Of a stretch of DNA of 16,936 bases, positions 6,861 through 14,683 are shown piece after piece; the stretch's first letter is position 1; each line of letters opens with the position of its first letter. The position numbers and the translations under genes are program-made. The stretch comes from JBAWAP01 sp049589355. GTDB lineage: Bacteria; Chloroflexota; Anaerolineae; VGOG01. The notes below the pieces were generated by a model, which was not told where the DNA came from, searched no databases, and worked only from the letters and a program-made list of their open reading frames with translations. Location: NCBI GenBank assembly GCA_049589355.1, contig JBAWAP010000236.1, positions 1 to 16,936 of the forward strand, written 5' to 3'.

Positions 6861-7024
6861 GCACCGTTATCGGCTTCGTGGGCGGCGGAGGCATCGGCTT
6901 TATCTTACAACAGTGGATCAACCTCCTGCAATACCGCCAGGCCGGCGTAGCCGTCCTGGCCATCGCCATCGTCGTCGCCACCCTCGACTACATCAGCGCG
7001 CGGGTGAGGGAGAAGATCGTGTAG
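6857..7024 (+). pseudogene. C-terminal remnant of a PhnE-type phosphonate ABC transporter permease
   Basis: The 55-codon frame begins at an ATGA overlap with the larC stop. It contains STVIGFVGGGGIGF at residues 2-15, a second hydrophobic stretch, and the ending DYISARVREKIV. PhnE permeases end in just this way: an N-[IV]-R-x-S-T-[VI]-[IL]-G-[FL]-VG-GGIG segment, a last membrane helix, then D-x-[IL]-S-A-x-[IVL]-R. The homology continues slightly upstream in the same frame (NINVR, 6842-6856) and stops at TGA 6839-6841. The rest of the permease, normally well over 200 residues, is missing. This looks like a deletion that joined the 3' end of phnE to the 3' end of larC. The frame is still clean and coupled to larC, so it might be translated as a small one-to-two-helix membrane peptide. 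No phnC or phnD is in the window. Confidence 0.65.
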
Positions 7025-7150
7025 GGGGAGTTTGGCTTGGCAGAAGATGATTCGAGAGCATGCGGCTGTCCTGGGTTTGGGAGAGCCCCTTGTGCATTAT
7101 GAGGAATCCTGGTGGAGATTGGGTTCAGAAGAAATGATCCATTCGGGAAA

Positions 7151-7219
7151 GTTGACAGGGTAACAGATGAGGTCGGACACAATTGTTATGAAACTGTGAG
7201 GTTGAATAGATAACAGATG
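7151..7219. promoter_or_regulatory. Direct repeat pair GTTGA-N5-TAACAGATG, 50 bp apart
   Basis: GTTGA then five variable bases then TAACAGATG occurs at 7151-7169 and again at 7201-7219, exactly 50 bp apart (about five helical turns). The second copy overlaps the -35/-10 spacer of the candidate promoter for the downstream signalling operon. The spacing and position suit an operator for a DNA-bending or dimeric regulator. No DNA-binding protein is encoded in the window, so the regulator is unknown. The stretch 7025-7150 holds no gene or clear terminator. Confidence 0.55.
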
Positions 7220-7228
7220 GTGTATAAT
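7202..7228 (+). promoter_or_regulatory. Candidate promoter of the S1-kinase / TIR signalling operon
   Basis: A perfect -10 TATAAT is at 7223-7228. A partial -35 TTGAAT (7202-7207) lies 15 bp upstream, shorter than ideal, which suits an activator-dependent promoter. A perfect TTGACA at 7152-7157 has no -10 at proper distance. The predicted leader is about 60 nt and includes a small hairpin CACCT-GCGT-AGGTG just ahead of the start codon. Confidence 0.45.
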
Positions 7229-7296
7229 GATATTTGGCGTGTATAAACGTACAGCATCAGGAAACATGTCATCAGGATCACCTGCGTAGGTGAAGC

Positions 7297-9606
7297 ATGG
7301 TTCACGGAACAAAGCAAGAACTCGCTAAAGGTGAGCAGGTCACTGTAACGGTGGATCGGATCTTGCCCTTCGGTGTGTTTGTCCGTCTCAAAGATGGAAG
7401 AGAGGGCTACATCCGACGCCGGGAGCTTTCCCTGGCGGGCGACGTTAATCCACAGGAGGTGGTCTCTCTAGGTCAGCAGATCGAGGCCGTTATTCTCGAA
7501 CTTGAGGAACCAAGCCGGAGTATAGAGCTCAGTCACAGAGCTACTTTGCCCGATCCTTGGCAAGAGTTCACTGGCAAGTTTCGGCCAGGCGACGTGGTTA
7601 AGGCCAGGATCAAGGGCCTGGTTCCCGCCGGCGCCTACGCCCAAATCCTCCCCGGCGTGGACGGGTTCATTCCGAAAGAAGAACTGGCTCGGTGGATCAT
7701 TGAGAAGCCGGAGGAAGTCGTCTGGGTGGGTGACAACGTTGAGGCGGTGATTGCATGCCTGGACTTGAGAAGGAAAGAGGTATCGCTGAGCATCCGCTGG
7801 CGTATGGAGCGGTTGAGACAGGCAGACAGTATTGTCGAGTACATGCGTCAGAAAGCCGGCGCCGAGGGCCAAGTGGAACCGTCACTTGAAGAGATAGAGT
7901 TTATGTCTGAAGAAGAGGGCCTGGCCGGGGAGGAGCTTCAACCGGGCGAAATGGCGCAGGTAGGGCAGATACTGGTGGTGGAGGATGACAACGCGGTCCG
8001 TTTGCCCTTGATAGAGTGGTTTTGTCATCAGGCGTGCCCGGCCGTGGGGGTCAAAACCGCGGCAGAAGCGATAGAACACTATTGGAGACAAGAATACGGG
8101 CTTGTTCTCGTAGACCTGGACTTGCCGGAGGTAGATGGGCTAAGCCTCATCCAACGACTTCGGAGCGATGGACGTTCAACCTCGGTGGCCGTGATAAGTA
8201 GCCCGGAATGGATCGAAGAATGTCTATCGGAGATCCAGGCTCTGGAGGTGGCCGAGGTCTTTCCCAAGCCTCTGGACCTGGAGGACATTCAGAAGCTGCT
8301 ACTCCGGCTGGCTAGGGGTGAAAAGCCGAGGTTGCAGTTGGAGCCTGTGACATCAGTGGCTACCGCTGAACTCCAAGCATCTCAGGAATTGGCCGCCGTC
8401 ATGCGTTCCGGGCAGCCCTTGGCCAAGCGATTTCAGCAAGGGCTGGAACAGCTCGTCGAAGCCACGGGGGCGGAAGAGGGGATTGTTTTTCACCTGGACC
8501 CAGGCTCTCAAACGGTATCCATCGTTGCCCAGGAAGGCGTAATCCCCTTAAACCAGGACGCCGTCTATTCCCTGGTGGACAGCCCGGTGAAAGATGTTAT
8601 CCGGGAGGGAGAGGCAGTCTGGGAGAACCGGGTTTCACAGGAACGCACCGCGCGGTTTCGCAAACTGTTGGACCTATTACCCTTTGAGTCTTGCATAGGA
8701 GTGCCCATCGAGGCAAGTGGGCAAGTCGAGTATGCCCTATTCCTTTTCCATTGGGAACCAGATGCCTTTTCCCGCTACCGCTTGCGGGATGCCCGGGCCA
8801 TGGCATCCTTGTTCGCTGTGGCTCTGGAGAGCCAGGCCTTGGACGAACGGATCCAAGCCATGAGTCGCATTTTCCTCAGCGGGCAACTGGCCGCTGGCTT
8901 CGGCCACGAGGTGAACAACATACTTTCCGGCCTGGAGCTCCAGTTTCGTAATGTCTGTTCTGATTTCGAGCACCTGGGGCGGGAGCATCCTCCTGTAAGT
9001 GACTCCTTTGATTTCCGAGAGGTACAACGAGCGCTGGATAAGGCAGTGGAAACAGCCCTGGACCTGAAGCGGGCAGTGGAGGATTTCCGGCGACTAATGG
9101 AGACAAAAGAGGAGCGGGTTGTGGACGTGAACCTGGTGGTGCGTCAAGCCGAGGCGCTGGTGCGGCCTCTGGCCCGGCGGGCGAAGGTGGAAATCCGTCC
9201 GGTTCTGGACCAGAGCTTGCCACCCGTGATCGGCAGCGATGTCAGCCTGCAACAGGTCTTCTTGAACCTGATGCTCAATGCTGTGCAGCACATGGAACGC
9301 AAGCCAGATGACCGGCGTGTGCTGGAGGTAGCCACCGTCTACAAGACCGAGGATAGTGACCGTCCGGTGAACGTTCACTTCTCCGACACCGGGCCGGGGA
9401 TTCATCGTCAACTCTGGGAGAAAATATTTGCCCTGGGCTTCACCACCAAGCCAGGTGGGTCAGGCCTGGGGCTTTATATTGCCAGGAGCCTGGTGGAGTC
9501 CATGGGGGGACGGATCACCGTGGAAGAAAGCCTGGTGCCGCTGGGGACCACCTTGCTGGTGGAGTTACCGGCAGCGGAGAATGAAAATGTGAGGAGTGAG
9601 AAGTAA
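7297..9606 (+). CDS. Hybrid histidine kinase with two N-terminal S1 RNA-binding domains, receiver and GAF
   Basis: The 769-residue cytosolic protein has an unusual order. S1 domain 1 (about 11-80) has GVFVRL and GREGYI. S1 domain 2 (about 95-170) has GAYAQILPGVDGFIPKEEL. A linker to 220 is rich in Glu. A receiver (224-340) has acidic E229/D230/D231, phosphoacceptor Asp273 in LVDLDLPEVDG, and Lys324 in FPKP. A GAF-like domain (about 370-515) follows, then the kinase: H-box GHEVNN with His537, N-box NLMLNA (657-662), DTGPGI (697-702) and GSGLGL (721-726). All kinase motifs are intact and no membrane helix is present. S1 domains bind RNA in ribosomal protein S1, PNPase and RNase E, so RNA or ribosome state is a plausible input; this is inference. 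The ATG follows AGGTGA. The stop overlaps the next ATG by one base (TAATG), implying coupled translation. Confidence 0.9.
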   Translation: MVHGTKQELAKGEQVTVTVDRILPFGVFVRLKDGREGYIRRRELSLAGDVNPQEVVSLGQQIEAVILELEEPSRSIELSHRATLPDPWQEFTGKFRPGDVVKARIKGLVPAGAYAQILPGVDGFIPKEELARWIIEKPEEVVWVGDNVEAVIACLDLRRKEVSLSIRWRMERLRQADSIVEYMRQKAGAEGQVEPSLEEIEFMSEEEGLAGEELQPGEMAQVGQILVVEDDNAVRLPLIEWFCHQACPAVGVKTAAEAIEHYWRQEYGLVLVDLDLPEVDGLSLIQRLRSDGRSTSVAVISSPEWIEECLSEIQALEVAEVFPKPLDLEDIQKLLLRLARGEKPRLQLEPVTSVATAELQASQELAAVMRSGQPLAKRFQQGLEQLVEATGAEEGIVFHLDPGSQTVSIVAQEGVIPLNQDAVYSLVDSPVKDVIREGEAVWENRVSQERTARFRKLLDLLPFESCIGVPIEASGQVEYALFLFHWEPDAFSRYRLRDARAMASLFAVALESQALDERIQAMSRIFLSGQLAAGFGHEVNNILSGLELQFRNVCSDFEHLGREHPPVSDSFDFREVQRALDKAVETALDLKRAVEDFRRLMETKEERVVDVNLVVRQAEALVRPLARRAKVEIRPVLDQSLPPVIGSDVSLQQVFLNLMLNAVQHMERKPDDRRVLEVATVYKTEDSDRPVNVHFSDTGPGIHRQLWEKIFALGFTTKPGGSGLGLYIARSLVESMGGRITVEESLVPLGTTLLVELPAAENENVRSEK

Positions 9607-12600
9607 TGAGCGAGGAACGGTTGCGGGTCCTGTTGGTTGACGACGAAGAGAGCCTGCGGGTACCTTTGAAGAAGTATTTGGAGGACAACTTCGGTTATCA
9701 TGTGGATCCTGTTGCCAGCGGCGAAGAGGCACTGCGGCTGGTAGAAGAGGCCGGAGGGCGCTACGACGTAGCTTTGATTGACGACCTGCTCACACCCAAG
9801 CCGGGTGAGGAGCCGCGACCTATTGGTATCGAGCTCATGAGCAGAATCAAAGAACGCTATCCTGAAATGGAGGCTGTTGTTTTCACCGGCTGGAGTGGAT
9901 TGCCGGACTGGGACAAAGACCGGATACTAAAGGCATTGCGGGCCGGAGCCTTCCGCTACCTGAAGAAACCTTTTGACAATAACGAACTGGCGATGCTCAT
10001 CCGTACGGCAGCGCAGCAGGTGCGGCTGCGGGAGATCGGTCGGGCCATCCTCTCGGAGCGAGAGCTGGAGCGGGTGCTGGAGGGCATCGCCGGCGCTGCC
10101 TGCTCCCTGGCCATGGCCGACGAGGCCGCTATTGCTCTTCTGGATCAGGCTACAGGAAAGATTCGGGTGCACGCCAGGACCCACCCAGGGGAGCAAGAAT
10201 GGAAAAGACATTTCAAAGATCGGGATTTGTCTAAAGAAATTATCCAGAGTGGTCAGATAGTGTATGTACAAGAATCAATGAGGGCAAGCCCGGTCGATCC
10301 GAAAGTGATCGAGGCGGGCATCCATTCTTTCCTGGGCTTGCCGATCCCTGGCGAGGGCGGAAATTTGGGAGTGCTCTATGTCTATAGTTACAGGCCGGGA
10401 CGCTTTGACGAAGGGAGCACGGTAGCGGTGCTCCAGACCCTGGCCTGGCAGGCCGGATTGGCCATCGCCAATGCCCGGGCCTTCCGGCAGATCCGTGTGC
10501 ATGCCGGCTATATGGAGGCCCTGGTGCGGGCCGGGCAGGGGTTCACCAGGGCTACGACGGAGGAGGAGCTGCTCGCCTTTGCCTGGGACTTTGTGCAGGA
10601 GCAGCTCAAGGTCTCTACGTTTTTCGTTGCTCTATACGACCGGCAAGTGGATATGCTGCGTTTTCCCCTCCACTACGACGAGGGCCAGCTTGTCCCCATT
10701 CCCGACCGACCATTAGGTGATAATCCTGAGCAATGGGGTATTGCCGGCCATGTGGTAAAAACGGGGCAGGAATTCCACTGGCCCACTGATGAGGAGAAAA
10801 GACGTCGGTGTGAGAGTTTGGGCATTAAGTCTGTCCAGTTTGGGAAGGCTTGCGAATCTTGCTTCTTCCTCCCCCTCAAGGCCGGAGATGACGTCATTGG
10901 CGTGATGTCCATCCAGAGTTACGATCTCTACGCCTTCTCTCCTGTCCTGCTGGATGCCTGCCGGGCCTTGGGGAGCCAGCTGGCAGTGGCCTTGGAGAGC
11001 GCCCGGCTGTTTGAAGCAGAGGCCCGACGTCGCCAGGAAGCTGAGACGCTACGGGAGGCCGCGCTGGCCTTGACCACTACCTTGGAGCGGGAGAAGGTCT
11101 TTGAGAACATACTGGCCGAATTGCAAAAAGTGGTCCCCTACGATAGCGCCTCAGTTCAACTACTCAAAGGTGACCGGCTGGAGATCATCGGCGGGCGTGG
11201 CTTTCCCAATCTGCCTGAGTTGTTGGGCATTTCTTTCCCGATAGATGGCGATAACCCTAACCGGGAAGTTGTTCGTCGGCGGGTCCCCTTTATCGTGGCA
11301 GATGCCCGGGCCGCATACAAGGGCTTTACCCAGGAGCCCCATGTCCAAGCTGGCATTCGAGGCTGGCTGGGGGTACCTATGCTGTTAGGGGACCGGCTGA
11401 TCGGGATGATCGCTTTGGACAAGCGAGAACCGAGCTTTTATACCGAGGAGCATGCTCGGCTGGCCCAAGCCTTTGCCACGCAAGCCGCCATCGCCATTGA
11501 AAATGCCCGGCTCTTCCAAGAGGCCAAGGAGGGGCGGGACTACATCCGCTCTCTTTATGAGGCCAGCAGCGCCATCATCGCGCCCACGGAGCCGGGCCAG
11601 GTCTTGCAAGCGGTTGTGAATACAGCCTGCCGGACCACCGGGGTCTGGCGTGCCATTGTGCTCCTGGTGGACGAAGGGGAGGAGCCCCGCATGCTGGCCC
11701 AAAGCGGGTTTGATGACCACCTGGAACTGGCCACCGCCATCCGACCGAGGGGCATATCCAGGCAAGTCATCCAGACCAGGCAGCCCCGCTTCTTTCCCGA
11801 TACCCAGATAGCAGCAGGTGAAGTTCATCCGGAGATGATCACCGAGGGAGTGCAGGCAGCGGCTTGCCTGCCCCTCCTCTTGCGGGACAGGGCCATCGGC
11901 GTCCTTTGGATACATTATCGGGAAGTCCACCCCTTCTCCGAGGCCGAGCAGCAAGCCCTGCAGGTCTACGCTGGCCAGGCCGCCATCGCCCACGATCACG
12001 CCCGCCGGATGCGCGAACTGGAGCATCTGCGCTTAGCAGCAGCTAAGTTGGTCAGCGCTGCCGGGATTCAGGAGGTCTTGCAGCAAATCGTGGACAGCGC
12101 TCGTGAGGTGCTGGAGGCCGATTCCGCCGTGATCTGGTCGTATGATAGTACGCGAAACGTCTTCTTCCCCGACGAGTTGAAGGCCAGCGGCATTGATCCG
12201 GCGTTACCAGAGAGGTTCAGAAGCGACGAGCCCAAGCCTGGTGGTACGGCGGAGACGGTCATGAAGCGCGGCTACATCCCCGTCACCGATATCAATGACC
12301 CCCAGTACGATTTCCTGGGTCCGGGTCGTGGCCTGCGGGAGGAGATAGGTATCAAGGCCTTTCAGGGGATTTCCTTGCAAGTGGGTGAGGATAAGCTAGG
12401 CGTCCTCTACGTGAACTATGTCCGCCCTCGGGGCTTCAGCGCTGAGGACAGGGCCACGCTGGAAACCTTTGCCTACCATGCTACCCTGGCCCTCAAGCGC
12501 GCCCGGCTGCTGGAACAGGTACAGAAGGCGAAGAGGACGGCCGAGGCGGTAGCACGGGTGACTACGCTGGAGAATTGCGAGGTTACCTTACAGTCTGTAG

Positions 12601-14255
12601 TTCAGGGGACACGGCACGCAATAGACTGCGATGCGGTGACACTGTATACGTATAACCAGGCTACGGGCAAGTTGGATCATCCACCGACAATGGTAGGGGT
12701 GCGCTATCCGGAAAGGGCCACGCGATTGGGCACAGTGGCGCCAGATTCCATAATTTATTTGGTGCTGCGCAGAGATGAGCCATATATTGCTGAAAGGGCT
12801 TATGATGATCCCCTCTTCAAGAACACGCGATTCACCGTGGATGAGGAAATAAAATCCTGTGTGGCCATTCCCCTACAGGTGGGGAACCAAAAGGTGGGCA
12901 TAATGTTCGTTAATTACCGAACACAACACCGGTTCACCGAGGAAGAGCTTGCCAACATCAGACACTTTGCCGATCAGGCGGCGGTGGCGATCCGCAACGC
13001 GCAGTTATTCGAGCAGACGGTGAGAAGGACTGCCAGTCTGCAAGCCCTCTACGAGGCGGGGAAAGCGTTGTCAGGCACGCTGACCCTGGGTGATGTCCTC
13101 AATCGCATCGTGGAACAGGCTTGGCAGCTCACTGGCCGCTACGGCAAACAGGCCCGTTTCAGCCACCTGGCGCTAAAGGAAGGGAACCGGCTGAGGTTCA
13201 AAGCCGCATATCCACCAGAGCATTTGCCCGGGCTACAGAGGGGAGTGGGGGATATAGACCTTGAAAGCGATAAGTGTATTGGCATAACCGGCCGGGCGGT
13301 GAAGATCGGAAGATCTCAGCTGGTGGGTGATGTGACCCAGAACCCGGACTATATTGCCTATGACCCGGAGACCCGCTCAGAATTGGCCGTGCCGATCAAA
13401 GTCGGAGAGGAGGTCATCGGCGTACTCAATGTGGAACATCCAAATCACAACGCCTTTGATGAGGATGACAGGCGCGACCTGGAATCCCTGGCGACGCAGG
13501 CAGCCCTCGCCATCCAGAACGCCCGGCAGTATGAGGAATTGAGACGGACCAAGGGCCTGGTCGGCGCCCGCACTGCCCTGGCCTGGATGGGGATGGCCAG
13601 CAGCGCCTGGCGACATGCTATAGACAAGCATGCCCTGACCATCCAGGAGCAAGCCCGGCTTCTGCGCGAGGATTTGCAGGAGTTCCTTTCGCGCAAAGGC
13701 TACGCCAGAGTAGATAGACGGCTTGATATGATCAAAAACCTTGCGACGCGAATCCTAGAAAAGCCTATCGTGCCCCCCCTTTCTGCGGAGGAAAGGGTAG
13801 CTCAGGTTGTTGTCAACGATCTTGTTGGCGAGCGGACTAGGCAGTTGTGGCAAAATGAACCGTACAGGGGTGTGGAACTCCAACTGGAACTGTGCCTGGA
13901 CGAGGGGGGTACTGTGCGGGTCAGCCCCGAGTGGCTGCGGCGAGCCTTTGACATCCTAGTGGACAACGCCGTGGACGCCGTTGCCGACTGCGATGTGCGG
14001 AAGATCGCCATCGGCACCCGGGAGGCGGGTACAGGCGTAGAGATCATTGTGGCTGACACTGGCCCGGGAATCCCAGGAGGGGTGGTGCCCAAACTGGGTC
14101 TGGAACCCATCGAAAAACCCGAAGGCGTGAAAGGGCTGGGCATGGGGTTGTTGATGGCCCAGACCATCGTGCAGACTTACGGAGGCGAAATCCAGGTGGA
14201 CTCGACTGGTCCGTCAGGCACCACGATGGTCATCTGGTTGCCTCGTGAAAGATAG
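9606..14255 (+). CDS. Giant cytosolic histidine kinase: receiver, seven GAF domains, HisKA-like and HATPase
   Basis: This 1549-residue protein starts with a receiver (1-130; D12/D13, phosphoacceptor Asp59, T94, Lys121 in KKPFD). A Pro-rich insert LLTPKPGEEPRP follows Asp59. Seven GAF domains follow, each ending in the family's helix (A-x-A-x-x-N/S-A-R-x-F/Y-like) near residues 287, 462, 630, 794, 963, 1128 and 1302. GAF2 contains Cys402, Cys416 and Cys419 (C-x13-C-x2-C). The kinase has His1337 in WRHAID, an unusual dimerisation box, N-box Asn1454 in LVDNAVDA, DTGPGI from 1484 and GLGMGL from 1510. No membrane segment is visible, so the inputs should be intracellular (cyclic nucleotides, haem, Fe-S, redox or small molecules in known GAF proteins). 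It is translationally coupled to the S1 kinase. Its end overlaps the next gene by 11 nt. An N-terminal receiver before sensors suggests it accepts phosphoryl groups from the first kinase. Confidence 0.93.
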   Translation: MSEERLRVLLVDDEESLRVPLKKYLEDNFGYHVDPVASGEEALRLVEEAGGRYDVALIDDLLTPKPGEEPRPIGIELMSRIKERYPEMEAVVFTGWSGLPDWDKDRILKALRAGAFRYLKKPFDNNELAMLIRTAAQQVRLREIGRAILSERELERVLEGIAGAACSLAMADEAAIALLDQATGKIRVHARTHPGEQEWKRHFKDRDLSKEIIQSGQIVYVQESMRASPVDPKVIEAGIHSFLGLPIPGEGGNLGVLYVYSYRPGRFDEGSTVAVLQTLAWQAGLAIANARAFRQIRVHAGYMEALVRAGQGFTRATTEEELLAFAWDFVQEQLKVSTFFVALYDRQVDMLRFPLHYDEGQLVPIPDRPLGDNPEQWGIAGHVVKTGQEFHWPTDEEKRRRCESLGIKSVQFGKACESCFFLPLKAGDDVIGVMSIQSYDLYAFSPVLLDACRALGSQLAVALESARLFEAEARRRQEAETLREAALALTTTLEREKVFENILAELQKVVPYDSASVQLLKGDRLEIIGGRGFPNLPELLGISFPIDGDNPNREVVRRRVPFIVADARAAYKGFTQEPHVQAGIRGWLGVPMLLGDRLIGMIALDKREPSFYTEEHARLAQAFATQAAIAIENARLFQEAKEGRDYIRSLYEASSAIIAPTEPGQVLQAVVNTACRTTGVWRAIVLLVDEGEEPRMLAQSGFDDHLELATAIRPRGISRQVIQTRQPRFFPDTQIAAGEVHPEMITEGVQAAACLPLLLRDRAIGVLWIHYREVHPFSEAEQQALQVYAGQAAIAHDHARRMRELEHLRLAAAKLVSAAGIQEVLQQIVDSAREVLEADSAVIWSYDSTRNVFFPDELKASGIDPALPERFRSDEPKPGGTAETVMKRGYIPVTDINDPQYDFLGPGRGLREEIGIKAFQGISLQVGEDKLGVLYVNYVRPRGFSAEDRATLETFAYHATLALKRARLLEQVQKAKRTAEAVARVTTLENCEVTLQSVVQGTRHAIDCDAVTLYTYNQATGKLDHPPTMVGVRYPERATRLGTVAPDSIIYLVLRRDEPYIAERAYDDPLFKNTRFTVDEEIKSCVAIPLQVGNQKVGIMFVNYRTQHRFTEEELANIRHFADQAAVAIRNAQLFEQTVRRTASLQALYEAGKALSGTLTLGDVLNRIVEQAWQLTGRYGKQARFSHLALKEGNRLRFKAAYPPEHLPGLQRGVGDIDLESDKCIGITGRAVKIGRSQLVGDVTQNPDYIAYDPETRSELAVPIKVGEEVIGVLNVEHPNHNAFDEDDRRDLESLATQAALAIQNARQYEELRRTKGLVGARTALAWMGMASSAWRHAIDKHALTIQEQARLLREDLQEFLSRKGYARVDRRLDMIKNLATRILEKPIVPPLSAEERVAQVVVNDLVGERTRQLWQNEPYRGVELQLELCLDEGGTVRVSPEWLRRAFDILVDNAVDAVADCDVRKIAIGTREAGTGVEIIVADTGPGIPGGVVPKLGLEPIEKPEGVKGLGMGLLMAQTIVQTYGGEIQVDSTGPSGTTMVIWLPRER

Positions 14256-14661
14256 GACTCAGAGACAGAGGTTGGTGCCTGTGGGAGTTGCCTTTCTGCT
14301 GGTTGGCACAAGAATAGAGACGCCATGGTTCCTTGTAGTGCAAAAAGCGTTGGCTACATTGGGAGAACTGCATACTGTGCCAGAAGAAAAGGCTCTCCAG
14401 AGTGTTGCTGAAAGTCGTTACGACTTAGTCATCGTAGATGCAAGTGCAGTCGGTGATGTGCTCTCGCTGGTTTCTCGTTTGCGCGCTCAACAGCCCCAGA
14501 CCCGTATCGTGGTGGTCACTGCCTCGCCTACTTGGCAGCGGGCCCGGGAAGCACTGCGGGCAGGTGCTGCAGATTACATCCGCAAATCGTTAGACGGAGA
14601 GGAGCTCCGTTCAAAAATCCAGGCGGTGCTGGATGCCCCGCCACCGGCCGGACCGAATTGA
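14245..14661 (+). CDS. Small degenerate (pseudo-)receiver protein
   Basis: The 138-residue protein has the receiver fold pattern: VAFLLVGTRIE (strand 1), YDLVIVDASAVGD (59-71) with the phosphoacceptor-position Asp65, VVVTAS with Thr92, and ADYIRK with Lys114. The acidic pair that normally binds magnesium after strand 1 is replaced by GTR (21-23), so phosphorylation is doubtful. The C terminus is short and Pro-rich, with no output domain. The start is uncertain. GTG at 14245 overlaps the kinase gene by 11 nt with no good ribosome binding site, and GTG codons at 14275 or 14281 are possible. The gene stops 22 nt before the receiver-TIR gene. It may be a scaffold or competitor within the relay. 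Confidence 0.75.
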   Translation: MKDRTQRQRLVPVGVAFLLVGTRIETPWFLVVQKALATLGELHTVPEEKALQSVAESRYDLVIVDASAVGDVLSLVSRLRAQQPQTRIVVVTASPTWQRAREALRAGAADYIRKSLDGEELRSKIQAVLDAPPPAGPN

Positions 14662-14668
14662 AAAGCCC

Positions 14669-14675
14669 AAAGGAG
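14669..14675 (+). promoter_or_regulatory. Ribosome binding site for the receiver-TIR gene
   Basis: AAAGGAG lies 8 nt before ATG at 14684. It rules out the upstream in-frame ATG at 14633, whose extra residues overlap the preceding gene and are not receiver-like. Confidence 0.8.
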
Positions 14676-14683
14676 ATGCCAAC

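Noticed and set aside
7025..7150. Terminator after the lar operon
   Set aside because: Only weak short complementarity and no U-tract were found, so none is reported.
7152..7157. Perfect TTGACA as the main -35 of the signalling operon
   Set aside because: No acceptable -10 lies 16-18 bp downstream. It is more likely part of the repeated GTTGA motif.
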